This document shows positions 40,773-49,380 of a DNA stretch of 59,509 nt, in pieces. The position numbers were made by a program, and so were the translations under genes. The stretch is from contig NZ_JAJVKW010000026.1 of NCBI RefSeq assembly GCF_024198255.1, positions 1-59,509 of the forward strand. Direction: 5' to 3'. Positions within the stretch are counted from its first letter, which is position 1. Every line of letters begins with the position of its first letter. The stretch comes from Myxococcus guangdongensis. Its GTDB lineage: Bacteria; Myxococcota; Myxococcia; Myxococcales; Myxococcaceae. A model generated the notes under the pieces. The model saw only the letters and a list, made by a program, of their open reading frames with translations. It was not told the DNA's origin and did not search any database.

Positions 40773-41951
40773 TCAGACGCGCAAATCCCCGTCGTGCAGC
40801 ACGCGGCCCGACGCCAGCACGCGCGCGGAGCGCTGCAGTCGCTCGGTGCCCATGCGCATCAGCTGTCCCTTCAGGCCCGGCTGGCTGAGCAGGTGCCTCT
40901 CGAACGCGGCGCGAGGCAGCCGCAGCACCACGCCCACGCCCTCCGCGCGCACCGTCGCGGACACGGGCTTGTCGAGCAGCAGGGAGATTTCGCCGAACAC
41001 GTCCCCCTCGTGCAGCTCCGTCAGCGCCACGCGCCGGCCATCCGGGTGCACCAGCCACGGCGTGCACCGGCCGCGCAGGAGCACGTAGAAGGCGTCACCC
41101 GGTTGCCCTTGGGTCAGCAGCACCTCGCCCTCGGAGATGGGGCGCAGGCTGAAGTCCAGGCTGAGCGCGGCCTTCTGCGCGGGCGTCAGCCGGCTGAGCA
41201 GCGGGTTGCTGCGCAGCAGGTTGTCCACCAGCCTGCGCCGGTAGAAGTCCTCCACCACTTGCGCCACGCGCGGCTGGCGCGCGGACACGGACGCGAGCGC
41301 CTCACGCGTCAGCTCCAGCAGCACCGCGCGCTCGGTGACGACGACGCTCGCGAGCCGGGGACCCTCGGACACCAGCGCCAGCTCGCCGAACACATCCCCG
41401 GGCGCCACCGAGCCCACCACCGCGTGCTCGCCGTTCTCCAGCGCGCGCGTCACCTCCGCGCGGCCCTCCACCAGCACGAACATGGACGCGCCCGCCTCGC
41501 CCTCCCGCACCACCGGCTGTGCGGGGAAGAAGGCGCGCGCCTGGAGCACGTCCACCAGCGCGACGAAGTCCTCGCGGCCCAGCCGGGAGAAGAGCCCCGA
41601 CACGCCGTCCTCACACGCGTCCGAGCACAGCGCGAAGCGCTCGGCCAGCGTCGCCGAGGTGCGCGCCCGCACGGAGCCCGGAGCCCCCAGGCGCCCCAGG
41701 GCCACGCACGCGGCCACCGCGCGCAGGGGCTGCAATGCCTTCGCCCAGGCCAGCGCGGAGGCCTCGTGCGCCGTCGCGGCGTCGCTCGTGCGGCCCAGCC
41801 ACTCGAGCAGCTCCGCCACCTGCTGGCGCACCTCCGCGTCGTCGGGGGCGTGCTTCAAGAGCGCCTGGTACTCGGCGAGCGCCGCCTCCAGCTGGCCCTG
41901 CCGGGCGAGCTGGACGGCCCGCTCCCTCCCCTCGACACGCGTGTCCGCCAT
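40773..41951 (-). CDS. Protein with TPR-like start and two cyclic-nucleotide-binding domains
   Basis: This 392-residue protein begins with helical TPR-like sequence (about residues 8-100, LARQGQLEAALAEYQALLKH). Two cNMP-binding (CRP/CAP-type) domains follow: about 130-245 (REGEAGASMFVLVEGRAEVT, GDVFGELALVSEGPRLASVV) and 260-375 (TQGQPGDAFYVLLRGRCTPW, GDVFGEISLLLDKPVSATVR). The phosphate-binding cassettes have FGEL/FGEI, but the Arg that normally holds the phosphate (R-x-A/S) is Leu-Ala or Val-Ser here, so nucleotide binding is doubtful. There is no DNA-binding domain. It lies 27 bp after a similar gene. Confidence 0.82.
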   Translation of the reverse strand: MADTRVEGRERAVQLARQGQLEAALAEYQALLKHAPDDAEVRQQVAELLEWLGRTSDAATAHEASALAWAKALQPLRAVAACVALGRLGAPGSVRARTSATLAERFALCSDACEDGVSGLFSRLGREDFVALVDVLQARAFFPAQPVVREGEAGASMFVLVEGRAEVTRALENGEHAVVGSVAPGDVFGELALVSEGPRLASVVVTERAVLLELTREALASVSARQPRVAQVVEDFYRRRLVDNLLRSNPLLSRLTPAQKAALSLDFSLRPISEGEVLLTQGQPGDAFYVLLRGRCTPWLVHPDGRRVALTELHEGDVFGEISLLLDKPVSATVRAEGVGVVLRLPRAAFERHLLSQPGLKGQLMRMGTERLQRSARVLASGRVLHDGDLRV

Positions 41952-41978
41952 CCCGCCATCCTACCGTCCCCGCGCGTC

Positions 41979-43196
41979 CTACGTGCTGAGCACCCGCACC
42001 CGCTCCGCCAGGTTGTGGGTGAACAGCCGGTAGATGCGCAGGGCCGCCGCCTCATGGGTGGCCAGGTAGTGCTGGAAGTCCGCGCGCGTCACGCGCAGGG
42101 CCCTCACCGTGGCGCTGGAGCGCACGTGCGCGGACGTGGGCCCGTCCAGGATGAGGCTGATTTCCCCCAGCCACGCGCCGGGCCCCAGCGTGTTGAGCCG
42201 CCGGGCGTCCGGCCCCGGGCCACTGGACACCTCCACCGTGCCGTCCAGCAGCACCAGCAGCCCCGTGCCCCGCGCGCCCTTCTCCAGCACCGTGGTGTCC
42301 TCGGGGATGACCACCTGCCGCGCCACGCGGTAGAGGTCCTTGAGGTCCTCCAGCGCCAGCTCCCCGAAGATGGGAATCGCCTTGAGGTACTCGTACCCGT
42401 CGGGCGTCGCGCCCGGCCGCTCGGCCACCGGCGAGGAGGCCTCACCGGACTCGGGCGAGCCATCACTCAGGCCCAGGTGCCGGAGCAGGCGAAGGTGCTC
42501 GGCCTTGAGCACCTCGTCCTCGCGCGCGGCCGCGGACTCCTGCCGCGCATCCGCCAGCAGCACCAGCGCGCGCATGGACTCACCCTGCTCGTCGAGCAGC
42601 GCGCACATGCGCAGCACCGCCTCGCGTCGGCGGGGGTGCTCGGACGGCACGCCGCGCAGCGCCTCCAGCTCCGCGTGCGCGTAGCCCAGCGCGTGGTACT
42701 CCTCCGCGGCCTCCAGGGGACGCTGCAGCCGCGTCAGGCAGTGCGCCATGGACTCGCGCGCCTCCAGCGAGCGGTACAGCTCCAGCGCCCGCTCCAGCGC
42801 GCCGCCGCGCTCGAAGGCCGCCGCCGCGCGCTCGGGCTCTCCGGAGCGCATCCACGCCTCCGCCGCCATCAGCAGCGAGCCCGCCTGCTCGTGCAGCGCC
42901 GCGGCCTCGGCATCCGCGCCCTGGGCCTCCAGGAGCCGCGCCGCGCCCGCGAAGTCCCGGGCCCGCCGCAGCACGTCCACCAGCGCCGTGCGCGCCTGTG
43001 CGGGCACGTTCGCGGAGTCCACCAGCACGCGCTCACGCTGCCCCGGGGACAAGTCCTCGTAGGCCCGCACCGCCACGTCCACCGCTCCCTGCATCACCGC
43101 CTCCCACACCGAACGTGCAGGGCCACCCATGGGCAGACGTCGCCCCCGGGCGCCCTCCTCCGGAATGAGGTCGGACCTCTCCGCGGCCCCCGCCAT
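41979..43196 (-). CDS. Protein with TPR-like region and one cyclic-nucleotide-binding domain
   Basis: This 405-residue protein starts MAGAAERSDLIPEEGARGRR, with GGGGGGAG upstream. Residues about 30-240 form TPR-like helices (AAAFERGGALERALELYRSL, AAEEYHALGYAHAELEALRG). A cNMP-binding domain occupies about 275-390 (EKGARGTGLLVLLDGTVEVS, GAWLGEISLILDGPTSAHVR). Here too the Arg of the phosphate cassette is absent (TSAHV). It is an evident paralogue of the next gene downstream, 27 bp away, and probably forms an operon with it. Role unknown; a signalling scaffold is possible. Confidence 0.82.
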   Translation of the reverse strand: MAGAAERSDLIPEEGARGRRLPMGGPARSVWEAVMQGAVDVAVRAYEDLSPGQRERVLVDSANVPAQARTALVDVLRRARDFAGAARLLEAQGADAEAAALHEQAGSLLMAAEAWMRSGEPERAAAAFERGGALERALELYRSLEARESMAHCLTRLQRPLEAAEEYHALGYAHAELEALRGVPSEHPRRREAVLRMCALLDEQGESMRALVLLADARQESAAAREDEVLKAEHLRLLRHLGLSDGSPESGEASSPVAERPGATPDGYEYLKAIPIFGELALEDLKDLYRVARQVVIPEDTTVLEKGARGTGLLVLLDGTVEVSSGPGPDARRLNTLGPGAWLGEISLILDGPTSAHVRSSATVRALRVTRADFQHYLATHEAAALRIYRLFTHNLAERVRVLST

Positions 43197-43437
43197 GTCG
43201 TGCTCCCCCCTGCCACAAGTCTGCTTCGTGCGTAGCAGACCGGCCGCCCCGAGGCGAGTCCCCCACGGGTCACCCGCACCGGCGAAGTGGTGGCTGCAAA
43301 ACCTTCCGCCCCCACCACCGCCACGTGGGGTGGGGTGGCAAAGCGCCGCACCCGTCCGCACGAATCCCTCCGCTATACGTGGGAGGCCCAATCGTTAAGG
43401 TCCGGGATGGGCCGTCACCACCCCGGGAGCTCCCGTC

Positions 43438-44802
43438 ATGTCGCGTCACCCCCCTCATCGCTGGAGCCAGGCCCTCTGCCTGCTGGCGGTGTGCGCCGCA
43501 ACGACGGCGAGCGCCCACGCGGGCCTGCCCGAGACGTCCAACGTCACCCTCCGCCGAGGCCACCCGGAGGACTTCTTCCTGGGCGCGACGTTCGGCGCGG
43601 TGATTTCGCGCGACGCCGGCAAGACGTTCCGGTGGATATGCCCGGACGCGATGGGCTACGGCGGCTGGAACCCCACGGCCTACCTGTGGCGTGAGGCCGG
43701 CGACCTCATGGCGGCCACGGGCAGCGCGCTCCTGCGCTCACCCGACGGCGGCTGCTCGTGGAACACGCACCCCTACTTCAAGGACACCTGGGTCTCCGGC
43801 CTCGCGGCGCACCCCACCGATGACCGAGTGCTGTACGTGGTCACCTCGCGGCACGGCAGGCCCAACGGCGTGTACCGCTCGCAGGACGGCGGCGAGACAT
43901 GGGCACCCTCCCCCCTGCTTCGTCAGGGCCTGGTGCTCAACGCGGTGCGCGTGTCCCCGGCGAACCCCCAGCGCCTGTACGCGACGGGCAAGGAGGAGGG
44001 CCGGATGCTCCTCCTGCGCAGCGACGACGCGGGGGAGACGTGGCGCGAGGTGGTGCACCCGCTGACGCAACTGCTGTTGCCGTACGACTTGATGGTGGAG
44101 GCGGCGGACCCGGTGTCGGTGGACATCGTGTGGGCGCGCGTGTCGTCGCAGGGCTCCACCTTCATGCTGCGCAGCGATGACGGCGGCGAGACGTTCACCA
44201 TCGTCTCCGAAATCCAGGACGTCTTCATCAACATGGAGCTGTCCGCCGACGGGAAGATGACGTGGGTGGGCACGCTCAACCACTTCTTCCGCGGCCCCTC
44301 CACGGGCCCTTTGGACATGTTGACCCTGCCCACGGGCAACGCGTGCGTGCTGCGCCAGGGCGACACGCTCTACGGCTGCGGCTCCACGTGGCTGCACGAC
44401 TGGGCGCTCGCGCGCAGCACGGACCAGGGCAGCACGTGGGAGCACCTGTTCGGCCTCTACGAAATCCAGGGCACGCACCAGTGTCCGCGCGGCACGCCGG
44501 TGCGGGACTTGTGCCCCAGCCGATGGCCCCAGCTGGCCGAGCAGCTCGGCGCGCCGCTGTATCCGGATGGCGGCGTCGAGGAGCCGACACCCGAGGACGC
44601 GGGCACGCCGGACGCGGGCCTTCCCGACGCGGGAACCACCGATGCAGGCTCCACTCCTGAACCCCCGACTGGTCCCAAGGGGTCGGGAGGTTGCGGGGCG
44701 ATGGGTGGGAACATGGCGCCGCTGTTGTTGTTGCTGTCCCTCTTCACCCTGCTGCGCCGTGGTCGGCGGCGTGTGCATTCCACGACAGGTCCCCTCCCAT
44801 GA
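43438..44802 (+). CDS. MYXO-CTERM surface protein with BNR/sortilin-like repeats
   Basis: The protein has 454 residues and a signal peptide ending TTASAHA. The mature part carries several Asp-box (BNR) repeats: SRDAGKTF, SPDGGCSW, SQDGGETW, SDDAGETW, SDDGGETF and STDQGSTW, the mark of a sialidase/sortilin-type beta-propeller. A linker of repeated PDAG/TDAG units follows. The end is a MYXO-CTERM signal: GSGGCGAMGG, a hydrophobic stretch (APLLLLLSLFTLL) and RRGRRR. In myxobacteria such tails are processed by a myxosortase, leaving a lipid-linked surface protein. Its stop overlaps the next ATG, so it heads a four-gene coupled operon with a cytochrome c. Confidence 0.9.
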   Translation: MSRHPPHRWSQALCLLAVCAATTASAHAGLPETSNVTLRRGHPEDFFLGATFGAVISRDAGKTFRWICPDAMGYGGWNPTAYLWREAGDLMAATGSALLRSPDGGCSWNTHPYFKDTWVSGLAAHPTDDRVLYVVTSRHGRPNGVYRSQDGGETWAPSPLLRQGLVLNAVRVSPANPQRLYATGKEEGRMLLLRSDDAGETWREVVHPLTQLLLPYDLMVEAADPVSVDIVWARVSSQGSTFMLRSDDGGETFTIVSEIQDVFINMELSADGKMTWVGTLNHFFRGPSTGPLDMLTLPTGNACVLRQGDTLYGCGSTWLHDWALARSTDQGSTWEHLFGLYEIQGTHQCPRGTPVRDLCPSRWPQLAEQLGAPLYPDGGVEEPTPEDAGTPDAGLPDAGTTDAGSTPEPPTGPKGSGGCGAMGGNMAPLLLLLSLFTLLRRGRRRVHSTTGPLP

Positions 44803-45425
44803 AGCCCCTCTCGCGAAGCCTCCTCTGGACCACCTCCGCGGCCGCCCTGCTGGCCCTGACCTCCGCCTGCGGTGACGACGAGCCCACGGGCTCCAGGTGC
44901 GGAGAGCCGCTCTACGGAGGAGACGCCACCGACGAGGCCTGGCGGGCGCTGGTGGACGCACGGGACCTGGCGAAGGCGGACGCGCAGGCCACGGAGCTGT
45001 CCTCGCCCCAGAGCAACGCGCGCTATGCCTTCGGCGCGGCGGCGCCGACGTGGACGTGGGACTCGTCGCTCGCCCAGGCGATGCCCCGCTCCACGCCCTC
45101 GAGCCCCCTCGACACCGCGCGCACGATGCTGGCAACGGTGGGCGAGTGGCTGCTGCCCACCGCGCACGCGCACCTGCCGCCCTTCACCGGGGACATCTAC
45201 TGGGTGCAGGTGACGGTGCCCGGACGCGAGTGCCCGGTGGAGATGCTCACCTCGAACCTGTCGTGGCAGCTCGACGCCGCGACGTGGGACACGCTCAAGG
45301 CGAACGCGGGGAAGGACCTGTCCGTGCAGGTGCTGAGCGCGTACCTCCTGCAGAACCGCATCCAGGAGGGGCCGTACCTCCTGGCCCAGCCCGTCACCTT
45401 CCGCATCGAGCCGGAGACGCCATGA
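44799..45425 (+). CDS. Lipoprotein in the cytochrome operon
   Basis: This 208-residue protein starts MKPLSRSLLWTTSAAALLAL and has lipobox LTSAC, then GDDEPTGSRCGEPLYGG. The body has a conserved-looking segment PPFTGDIYWVQVTVPGRECP and a C-terminal domain with alternating strands (DLSVQVLSAYLLQNRIQEGP). The histidines in PTAHAHLPPF could bind a metal. I recognise no family. It overlaps the genes on both sides by 4 bp (ATGA), so it is made with the BNR protein and the YncE-like protein and should act at the same membrane site. Confidence 0.8.
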   Translation: MKPLSRSLLWTTSAAALLALTSACGDDEPTGSRCGEPLYGGDATDEAWRALVDARDLAKADAQATELSSPQSNARYAFGAAAPTWTWDSSLAQAMPRSTPSSPLDTARTMLATVGEWLLPTAHAHLPPFTGDIYWVQVTVPGRECPVEMLTSNLSWQLDAATWDTLKANAGKDLSVQVLSAYLLQNRIQEGPYLLAQPVTFRIEPETP

Positions 45426-46675
45426 CCGGGCGACTCGCGCGCGCGTGGGGGCCCGCGCTGGGACTGCTGCTCGGCGCCTGCTCCGAGGACAAGAGCCCCT
45501 TCGATGGCGTGAAGCCGCCGGACGGATTGCAGTACGAGCACGACACGCCATGGACCGAGGGCAGCACCGTGCCCCCTCCGGGCCCGGGCGGGCGTGTCCT
45601 GGTGACCAACAGCCTGGATGACACCGTGAGTCTGTTGGAGCTGGATGGCGCTACCACACCCGGCTGGCGCGAGCTGGCGCGCGTGCCGGTGGGGCTCAAC
45701 CCGGTGGAGCTGGAGGGCCCCCACCACACGGCGGTGTCACCGGATGGCGCCTTCTATTACGTGGGCATCTCCAACTACGTGCCGGGCGGCGGCTCGGGAC
45801 CTCACGGCGCGCACGGCACGGGCTCGGATGACGGCTACTGCTTGAAGATGGACGCGCGCGACAACCGGCGGGTGGGCGCGGTGCGCGTGGACCCCAACCC
45901 CGGCGACGTCATCGTCAGCAAGGACGGCAAGACGCTGTACCAGTCGCACTTCGACACGCTGAAGATTCTCGAGGTGGCGCAGCGCGGCGGCACCGAGGAC
46001 GAGATGCACGCGCGGCTGGCCATCATCGACGCCGAGACGATGACCCGGAAGGCCATGGTCTCCGTGTGCCCGGCGCCGCACGCCATCCGCCTGTCTCCGG
46101 ACGAGCGCACCGCGTACATCGCCTGCTGGTCCGACGAGGTGGCCATCGTCGACCTCACCGCGCTCACCGAGCAGCCCCGGCGCGTGAAGGTGGCCCCCGG
46201 CTCGGGCACCGCCATCTCTCCTCGACACCAGCCCTACGCGCTGACGATGTCGCCCACCACGGGGGATGTCTGGGTCAGCTCCATGGCGAGCCGCGAGCTG
46301 CATGTGTTGGAGTCCGCGACCAACACGATGAACGCCGCGCGCACTAAACGCCTCGACGGCGCGCCCATGTTCGGGGACTTCAGCAAGGACGGGAAGACGC
46401 TCTACGTGCCGTACCAGGGCGTGGAGGCGCTGCTCGTCATCGACGCGGCGACGGGCACCACCCAACGTGAAATCGACCTGGCGCCCGAGGGCTGTCTCAA
46501 CGCGCATCAAGCGACGCTGACGCCGGATGGCAGCCACGCGCTCGTCGTCTGCGAAGGCGACCACGTGGGCCCCGGCACGCTGCACGCGGTGAACCTGGCC
46601 GACGGCGCGGTGGTGAATACCGTGCGCGTGGGCATCTTCCCGGACTCGGTGAGCATCCTCGGAGGGCGACGATGA
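45422..46675 (+). CDS. YncE-like beta-propeller lipoprotein
   Basis: This 417-residue protein starts MTGRLARAWGPALGLLLGAC, a signal peptide with lipobox LLGAC. The body is a seven-bladed YncE/YVTN-type propeller: VLVTNSLDDTVSLLELDGAT, VSPDGAFYYVGISNYVPGGG, VIVSKDGKTLYQSHFDTLKI, IRLSPDERTAYIACWSDEVA, DVWVSSMASRELHVLESATN, GKTLYVPYQGVEALLVIDAA and LTPDGSHALVVCEGDH. Related propellers partner with cytochromes or act as dehydrogenase subunits. A His-rich loop (GPHGAHGTGSDDGYC) interrupts the second blade. It is coupled by ATGA to both neighbours, the second of which is a diheme cytochrome. Confidence 0.85.
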   Translation: MTGRLARAWGPALGLLLGACSEDKSPFDGVKPPDGLQYEHDTPWTEGSTVPPPGPGGRVLVTNSLDDTVSLLELDGATTPGWRELARVPVGLNPVELEGPHHTAVSPDGAFYYVGISNYVPGGGSGPHGAHGTGSDDGYCLKMDARDNRRVGAVRVDPNPGDVIVSKDGKTLYQSHFDTLKILEVAQRGGTEDEMHARLAIIDAETMTRKAMVSVCPAPHAIRLSPDERTAYIACWSDEVAIVDLTALTEQPRRVKVAPGSGTAISPRHQPYALTMSPTTGDVWVSSMASRELHVLESATNTMNAARTKRLDGAPMFGDFSKDGKTLYVPYQGVEALLVIDAATGTTQREIDLAPEGCLNAHQATLTPDGSHALVVCEGDHVGPGTLHAVNLADGAVVNTVRVGIFPDSVSILGGRR

Positions 46676-47397
46676 GCGGCGCGACCTGGAAGCTGGGGCC
46701 CTGCGTGGTGCTCGCGCTCGTCGCCTCCGCGTGTGGTGATGACGCCGAGCCCCCCACCGCAGCGGAGTACGGCGAGCTGTTGTTCCGCGACGCGCGCCTG
46801 TCGGAGAGCCAGTTCAACGCCTTCTCCTGCGCCACCTGCCACGCGACGACCCCCACGCCGCTCGACGGTCGGATGGACTCCGGCTACACGCTGCACAACG
46901 TCGTGTCGCGTCCCGATTGGTGGGGCGGCTACGAGACGAACCTGCTGGACGCGGTGAACTTCTGCTACGTCAGCTTCATGCGCGGCGTGCAGCCGCTGCC
47001 GGTGGACTCGCCCCAGAGCCGCGCGCTGTACGAGTACCTGGTGAGCATCAGCCCGGATGCCCAGGCGCCCGCCCTGCCCTACACCGTGGTGAAGGACATC
47101 CAGGAAGTTCCTCGCGGCAGCCTGGAGCGCGGGCAAACCGTGTATCGCGCGGCCTGCCAGGAATGCCACGGGGAACTCCATACAGGCGCGGGACGCCTGA
47201 CGGAGCTGGCCTCCATCCTCCCGGAGGTGACACAGGATTATGACGAACTCTTCCCGGGAATCCCCCACTCGCTCGTCGTCATCGAGAAAGTGAGACACGG
47301 CCAGTTCTTCCACATCGGCGGCAACATGCCCGCCTACAGCCTGGAGTCACTCTCCGATGCGGACATGGGAGCGCTGCTGACGTACCTGGGGCTGTAG
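46672..47397 (+). CDS. Diheme cytochrome c lipoprotein
   Basis: The protein has 241 residues. The signal is MSGATWKLGPCVVLALVASAC with lipobox. Two heme-binding CxxCH motifs are visible, FSCATCHATTPT (about residue 55) and AACQECHGELHTGAG (about 165). The C-terminal GGNMPAYSLESLSDADMGAL contains the typical distal Met ligand and class I cytochrome end. Between the hemes lies an aromatic patch (SRPDWWGGYETN). It should carry electrons at the periplasmic or outer face. It is the fourth gene in an ATGA-coupled series with two surface propellers and a lipoprotein, suggesting they form a redox complex. Confidence 0.9.
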   Translation: MSGATWKLGPCVVLALVASACGDDAEPPTAAEYGELLFRDARLSESQFNAFSCATCHATTPTPLDGRMDSGYTLHNVVSRPDWWGGYETNLLDAVNFCYVSFMRGVQPLPVDSPQSRALYEYLVSISPDAQAPALPYTVVKDIQEVPRGSLERGQTVYRAACQECHGELHTGAGRLTELASILPEVTQDYDELFPGIPHSLVVIEKVRHGQFFHIGGNMPAYSLESLSDADMGALLTYLGL

Positions 47398-47409
47398 TAG
47401 GAAACCCGC

Positions 47410-48696
47410 ATGGGTTTCTTCAAGAAGCTGTTCGGGCTCGGGAAGAAGGACGAGGACACGCAGGCGTCGGTGGACCCTCGGGAGTACCTGCTGCGCGAGA
47501 CGGAGTCGGTGTTGAACGCCGACCCCGCCGTGTCGCAGGTGACGCGACTGCCGGACGAGTACGGGTTGAGCTTCCTGTACCACGGCAAGGAGATGCGCAC
47601 GTATCTGGAGAACCTCTTCGCGGAGACGCGTGAGGTCTCTCCCGAGGAGCGCACGCGCATCATCGAGCGCTTCATCGGCGCCATCTCCAACCCGGGCGGC
47701 AGCTCGCTCACGTGGGAGGAGGCGCGCGAGCGGCTGTTGCCCGTGCCGCGCGCGGCCTCGTTCGGCGGACAGATGCCGACGGGCGCGCACGCCTCCAGCT
47801 TCATGGTGGAGAAGCGCACCCTCCCCTTCCTGCGCGAGCTCCTGGTGGTCGACCTGCCGGAGACGAGCATGTACGTGCAGCCCGACCTGCTCGAGCAGTG
47901 GGGCGTCAGCGTGGACGAGGCCTTCCAGGCCGCGTACGCCCACCTGGACACCCTGCGCGACGTGGGCGTGGAGCTGCAGGAGGAGCGCCCCAGCGCGCTG
48001 TGGTCGGTGGACTCGAACGACACCTACGAGGCGTCGCGGCTGCTCTTGCCCGGCTTCCTCGCGTCCTTCGCGGGCAAGGTGAAGGGGCGTCCCGTGGCGG
48101 CCATCCCCACGCGCTCCATGATGCTCATCACCGGGGACCAGGACCCGGTCATGCTGGAGCGGCTGTGCGACGTGGCCGAGCGGGAGCACGCGGCGAGCTC
48201 GCGCGGCATCTCCTTCGCGCTCTACACGGTGGATGACCAGGGCCGCGTGGTGCCGTACCGGCGCGCGGGCGACGACGCGCTCGCGCAGCGCATCCGTGGC
48301 AACCACCTGCGCTTCGCCATGCTGGAGTACAACGAGCAGAAGGCGCTGTTCGAGGCCCAGCATGAGGAGAGCGGCCTGGATGTGTTCGTCGCCGGCTTCA
48401 GCGCCATCGTGCGCGAGCGGGACGACCGGCCCATCTCCTGGTGCAGTTGGGGCCGCGAGGTGGACTCGATGCTGCCGGAGACGGACCTGGTCGTCGTCCA
48501 GGTCGCCGAGGAGGGCACGGACGACGAGCTGTGCATGGTGCCCTTCGCCGAGGTGCTCCGGGTGGCGGGCCACTGCCTGACGCCGGTGCCCGGGGCGTGG
48601 CCTCCGCGACACCGGACGCTGTCCTGGCCGGACGACGCCGTGCTCGAGAAGCTGCGCGCCGCCCGGGTGGAGCCCGACGACTACGCCGGGCCTTGA
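47410..48696 (+). CDS. DUF1444-like protein
   Basis: This 428-residue protein has no signal peptide and starts MGFFKKLFGLGKKDEDTQAS, a basic amphipathic start. The pattern RELLVVDLPETSMYVQPDLL, then DTYEASRLLLPGFL and AAIPTRSMMLITGDQDPVML, matches the general layout of DUF1444 (YtpQ-like) proteins, whose function is unknown. The assignment is by pattern only. It starts 12 bp after the cytochrome stop with GGAAA upstream, so it may be the fifth gene of that operon, though it is cytoplasmic by prediction. Confidence 0.7.
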   Translation: MGFFKKLFGLGKKDEDTQASVDPREYLLRETESVLNADPAVSQVTRLPDEYGLSFLYHGKEMRTYLENLFAETREVSPEERTRIIERFIGAISNPGGSSLTWEEARERLLPVPRAASFGGQMPTGAHASSFMVEKRTLPFLRELLVVDLPETSMYVQPDLLEQWGVSVDEAFQAAYAHLDTLRDVGVELQEERPSALWSVDSNDTYEASRLLLPGFLASFAGKVKGRPVAAIPTRSMMLITGDQDPVMLERLCDVAEREHAASSRGISFALYTVDDQGRVVPYRRAGDDALAQRIRGNHLRFAMLEYNEQKALFEAQHEESGLDVFVAGFSAIVRERDDRPISWCSWGREVDSMLPETDLVVVQVAEEGTDDELCMVPFAEVLRVAGHCLTPVPGAWPPRHRTLSWPDDAVLEKLRAARVEPDDYAGP

Positions 48697-48718
48697 CGAG
48701 ACAGTGAGGTCAGCCGAC

Positions 48719-48749
48719 CGACGGCCCGTGCGTCAGCGCCGGGCCGTCG
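48719..48749 (+). terminator. Hairpin between the DUF1444-like gene and endonuclease V
   Basis: CGACGGCCCG and CGGGCCGTCG form a perfect 10-bp stem around an 11-nt loop, ending 7 bp before the ribosome binding site of the next gene. There is no T-run. It may end the upstream transcript or limit translation of the endonuclease gene. Confidence 0.5.
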
Positions 48750-48768
48750 CCGACCCGAGGAGATGACG

Positions 48769-49263
48769 ATGCTCGCCTGCGTGGATGTGGACTACCGCGA
48801 AGCGCTCACCGTGGCCGCGTGCGTCCTGTTTCGCGATTGGGTGGACGGCGTGGAGGCCGGGCACCACGTGGACCGGGGACCTCGCGCGGCGGAGTACGAG
48901 CCCGGCCAGTTCTACCGCCGTGAGCTGCCCCACCTCTTGCGCGTGCTCGCCCTGGTGACGGAGCCGCTGGAGGCCATCGTCGTCGACGGCTACGTCTGGC
49001 TCGGCCAGGACAAGCCGGGCCTGGGAGCCCACCTGTACGAGGCGCTGGGGCGCGCCGTCCCCGTCATCGGCGTGGCCAAGACGTCCTTCCACTCCAGCGA
49101 CGTCGCCCTGCCGGTGCTGCGGGGCCAGAGCCAGCGCCCGCTGTTCGTCAGCGCGGTGGGCCTGAGCACCACCGCCACCGCCGAGTCCATCCAGCGCATG
49201 CACGGCCCCTCGCGCCTGCCCACCCTGCTGGGCCGCGTGGACCGGCTGTGCCGCGAGTCGTGA
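48769..49263 (+). CDS. Short endonuclease V-like protein
   Basis: This 164-residue protein begins directly with the first core strand MLACVDVDYREAL. Endonuclease V (deoxyinosine 3'-endonuclease) features are DVDY (metal-binding Asp), PGQFYRRELPHLL (Glu), IVVDGYVWL (Asp), GLGAHLYEAL (His) and VPVIGVAKT (Lys). All catalytic acids are present. The family is usually about 210-240 residues; the N-terminal helices before the first strand are missing here. The second ATG (48769) has GAGGAG 6 bp upstream, better than the first at 48763. Role in repair or RNA inosine cleavage is inferred from family. Confidence 0.85.
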   Translation: MLACVDVDYREALTVAACVLFRDWVDGVEAGHHVDRGPRAAEYEPGQFYRRELPHLLRVLALVTEPLEAIVVDGYVWLGQDKPGLGAHLYEALGRAVPVIGVAKTSFHSSDVALPVLRGQSQRPLFVSAVGLSTTATAESIQRMHGPSRLPTLLGRVDRLCRES

Positions 49264-49380
49264 GCGCCCCTGACACGCGCGTCGCGCTCGTGCGTCCGCG
49301 TCGTGTCTCCCGCGGGTGAGGGGCGCTCTGGGGCCGGGGCCGTACACCCCTGGTATGGCCCTTGCTGAATGGGCGGCCCC

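Noticed and set aside
40734..43235. Long plus-strand open frame opposite the two cNMP-domain genes
   Set aside because: It reads through two real genes, with Arg/His/Leu-rich composition and no motif.
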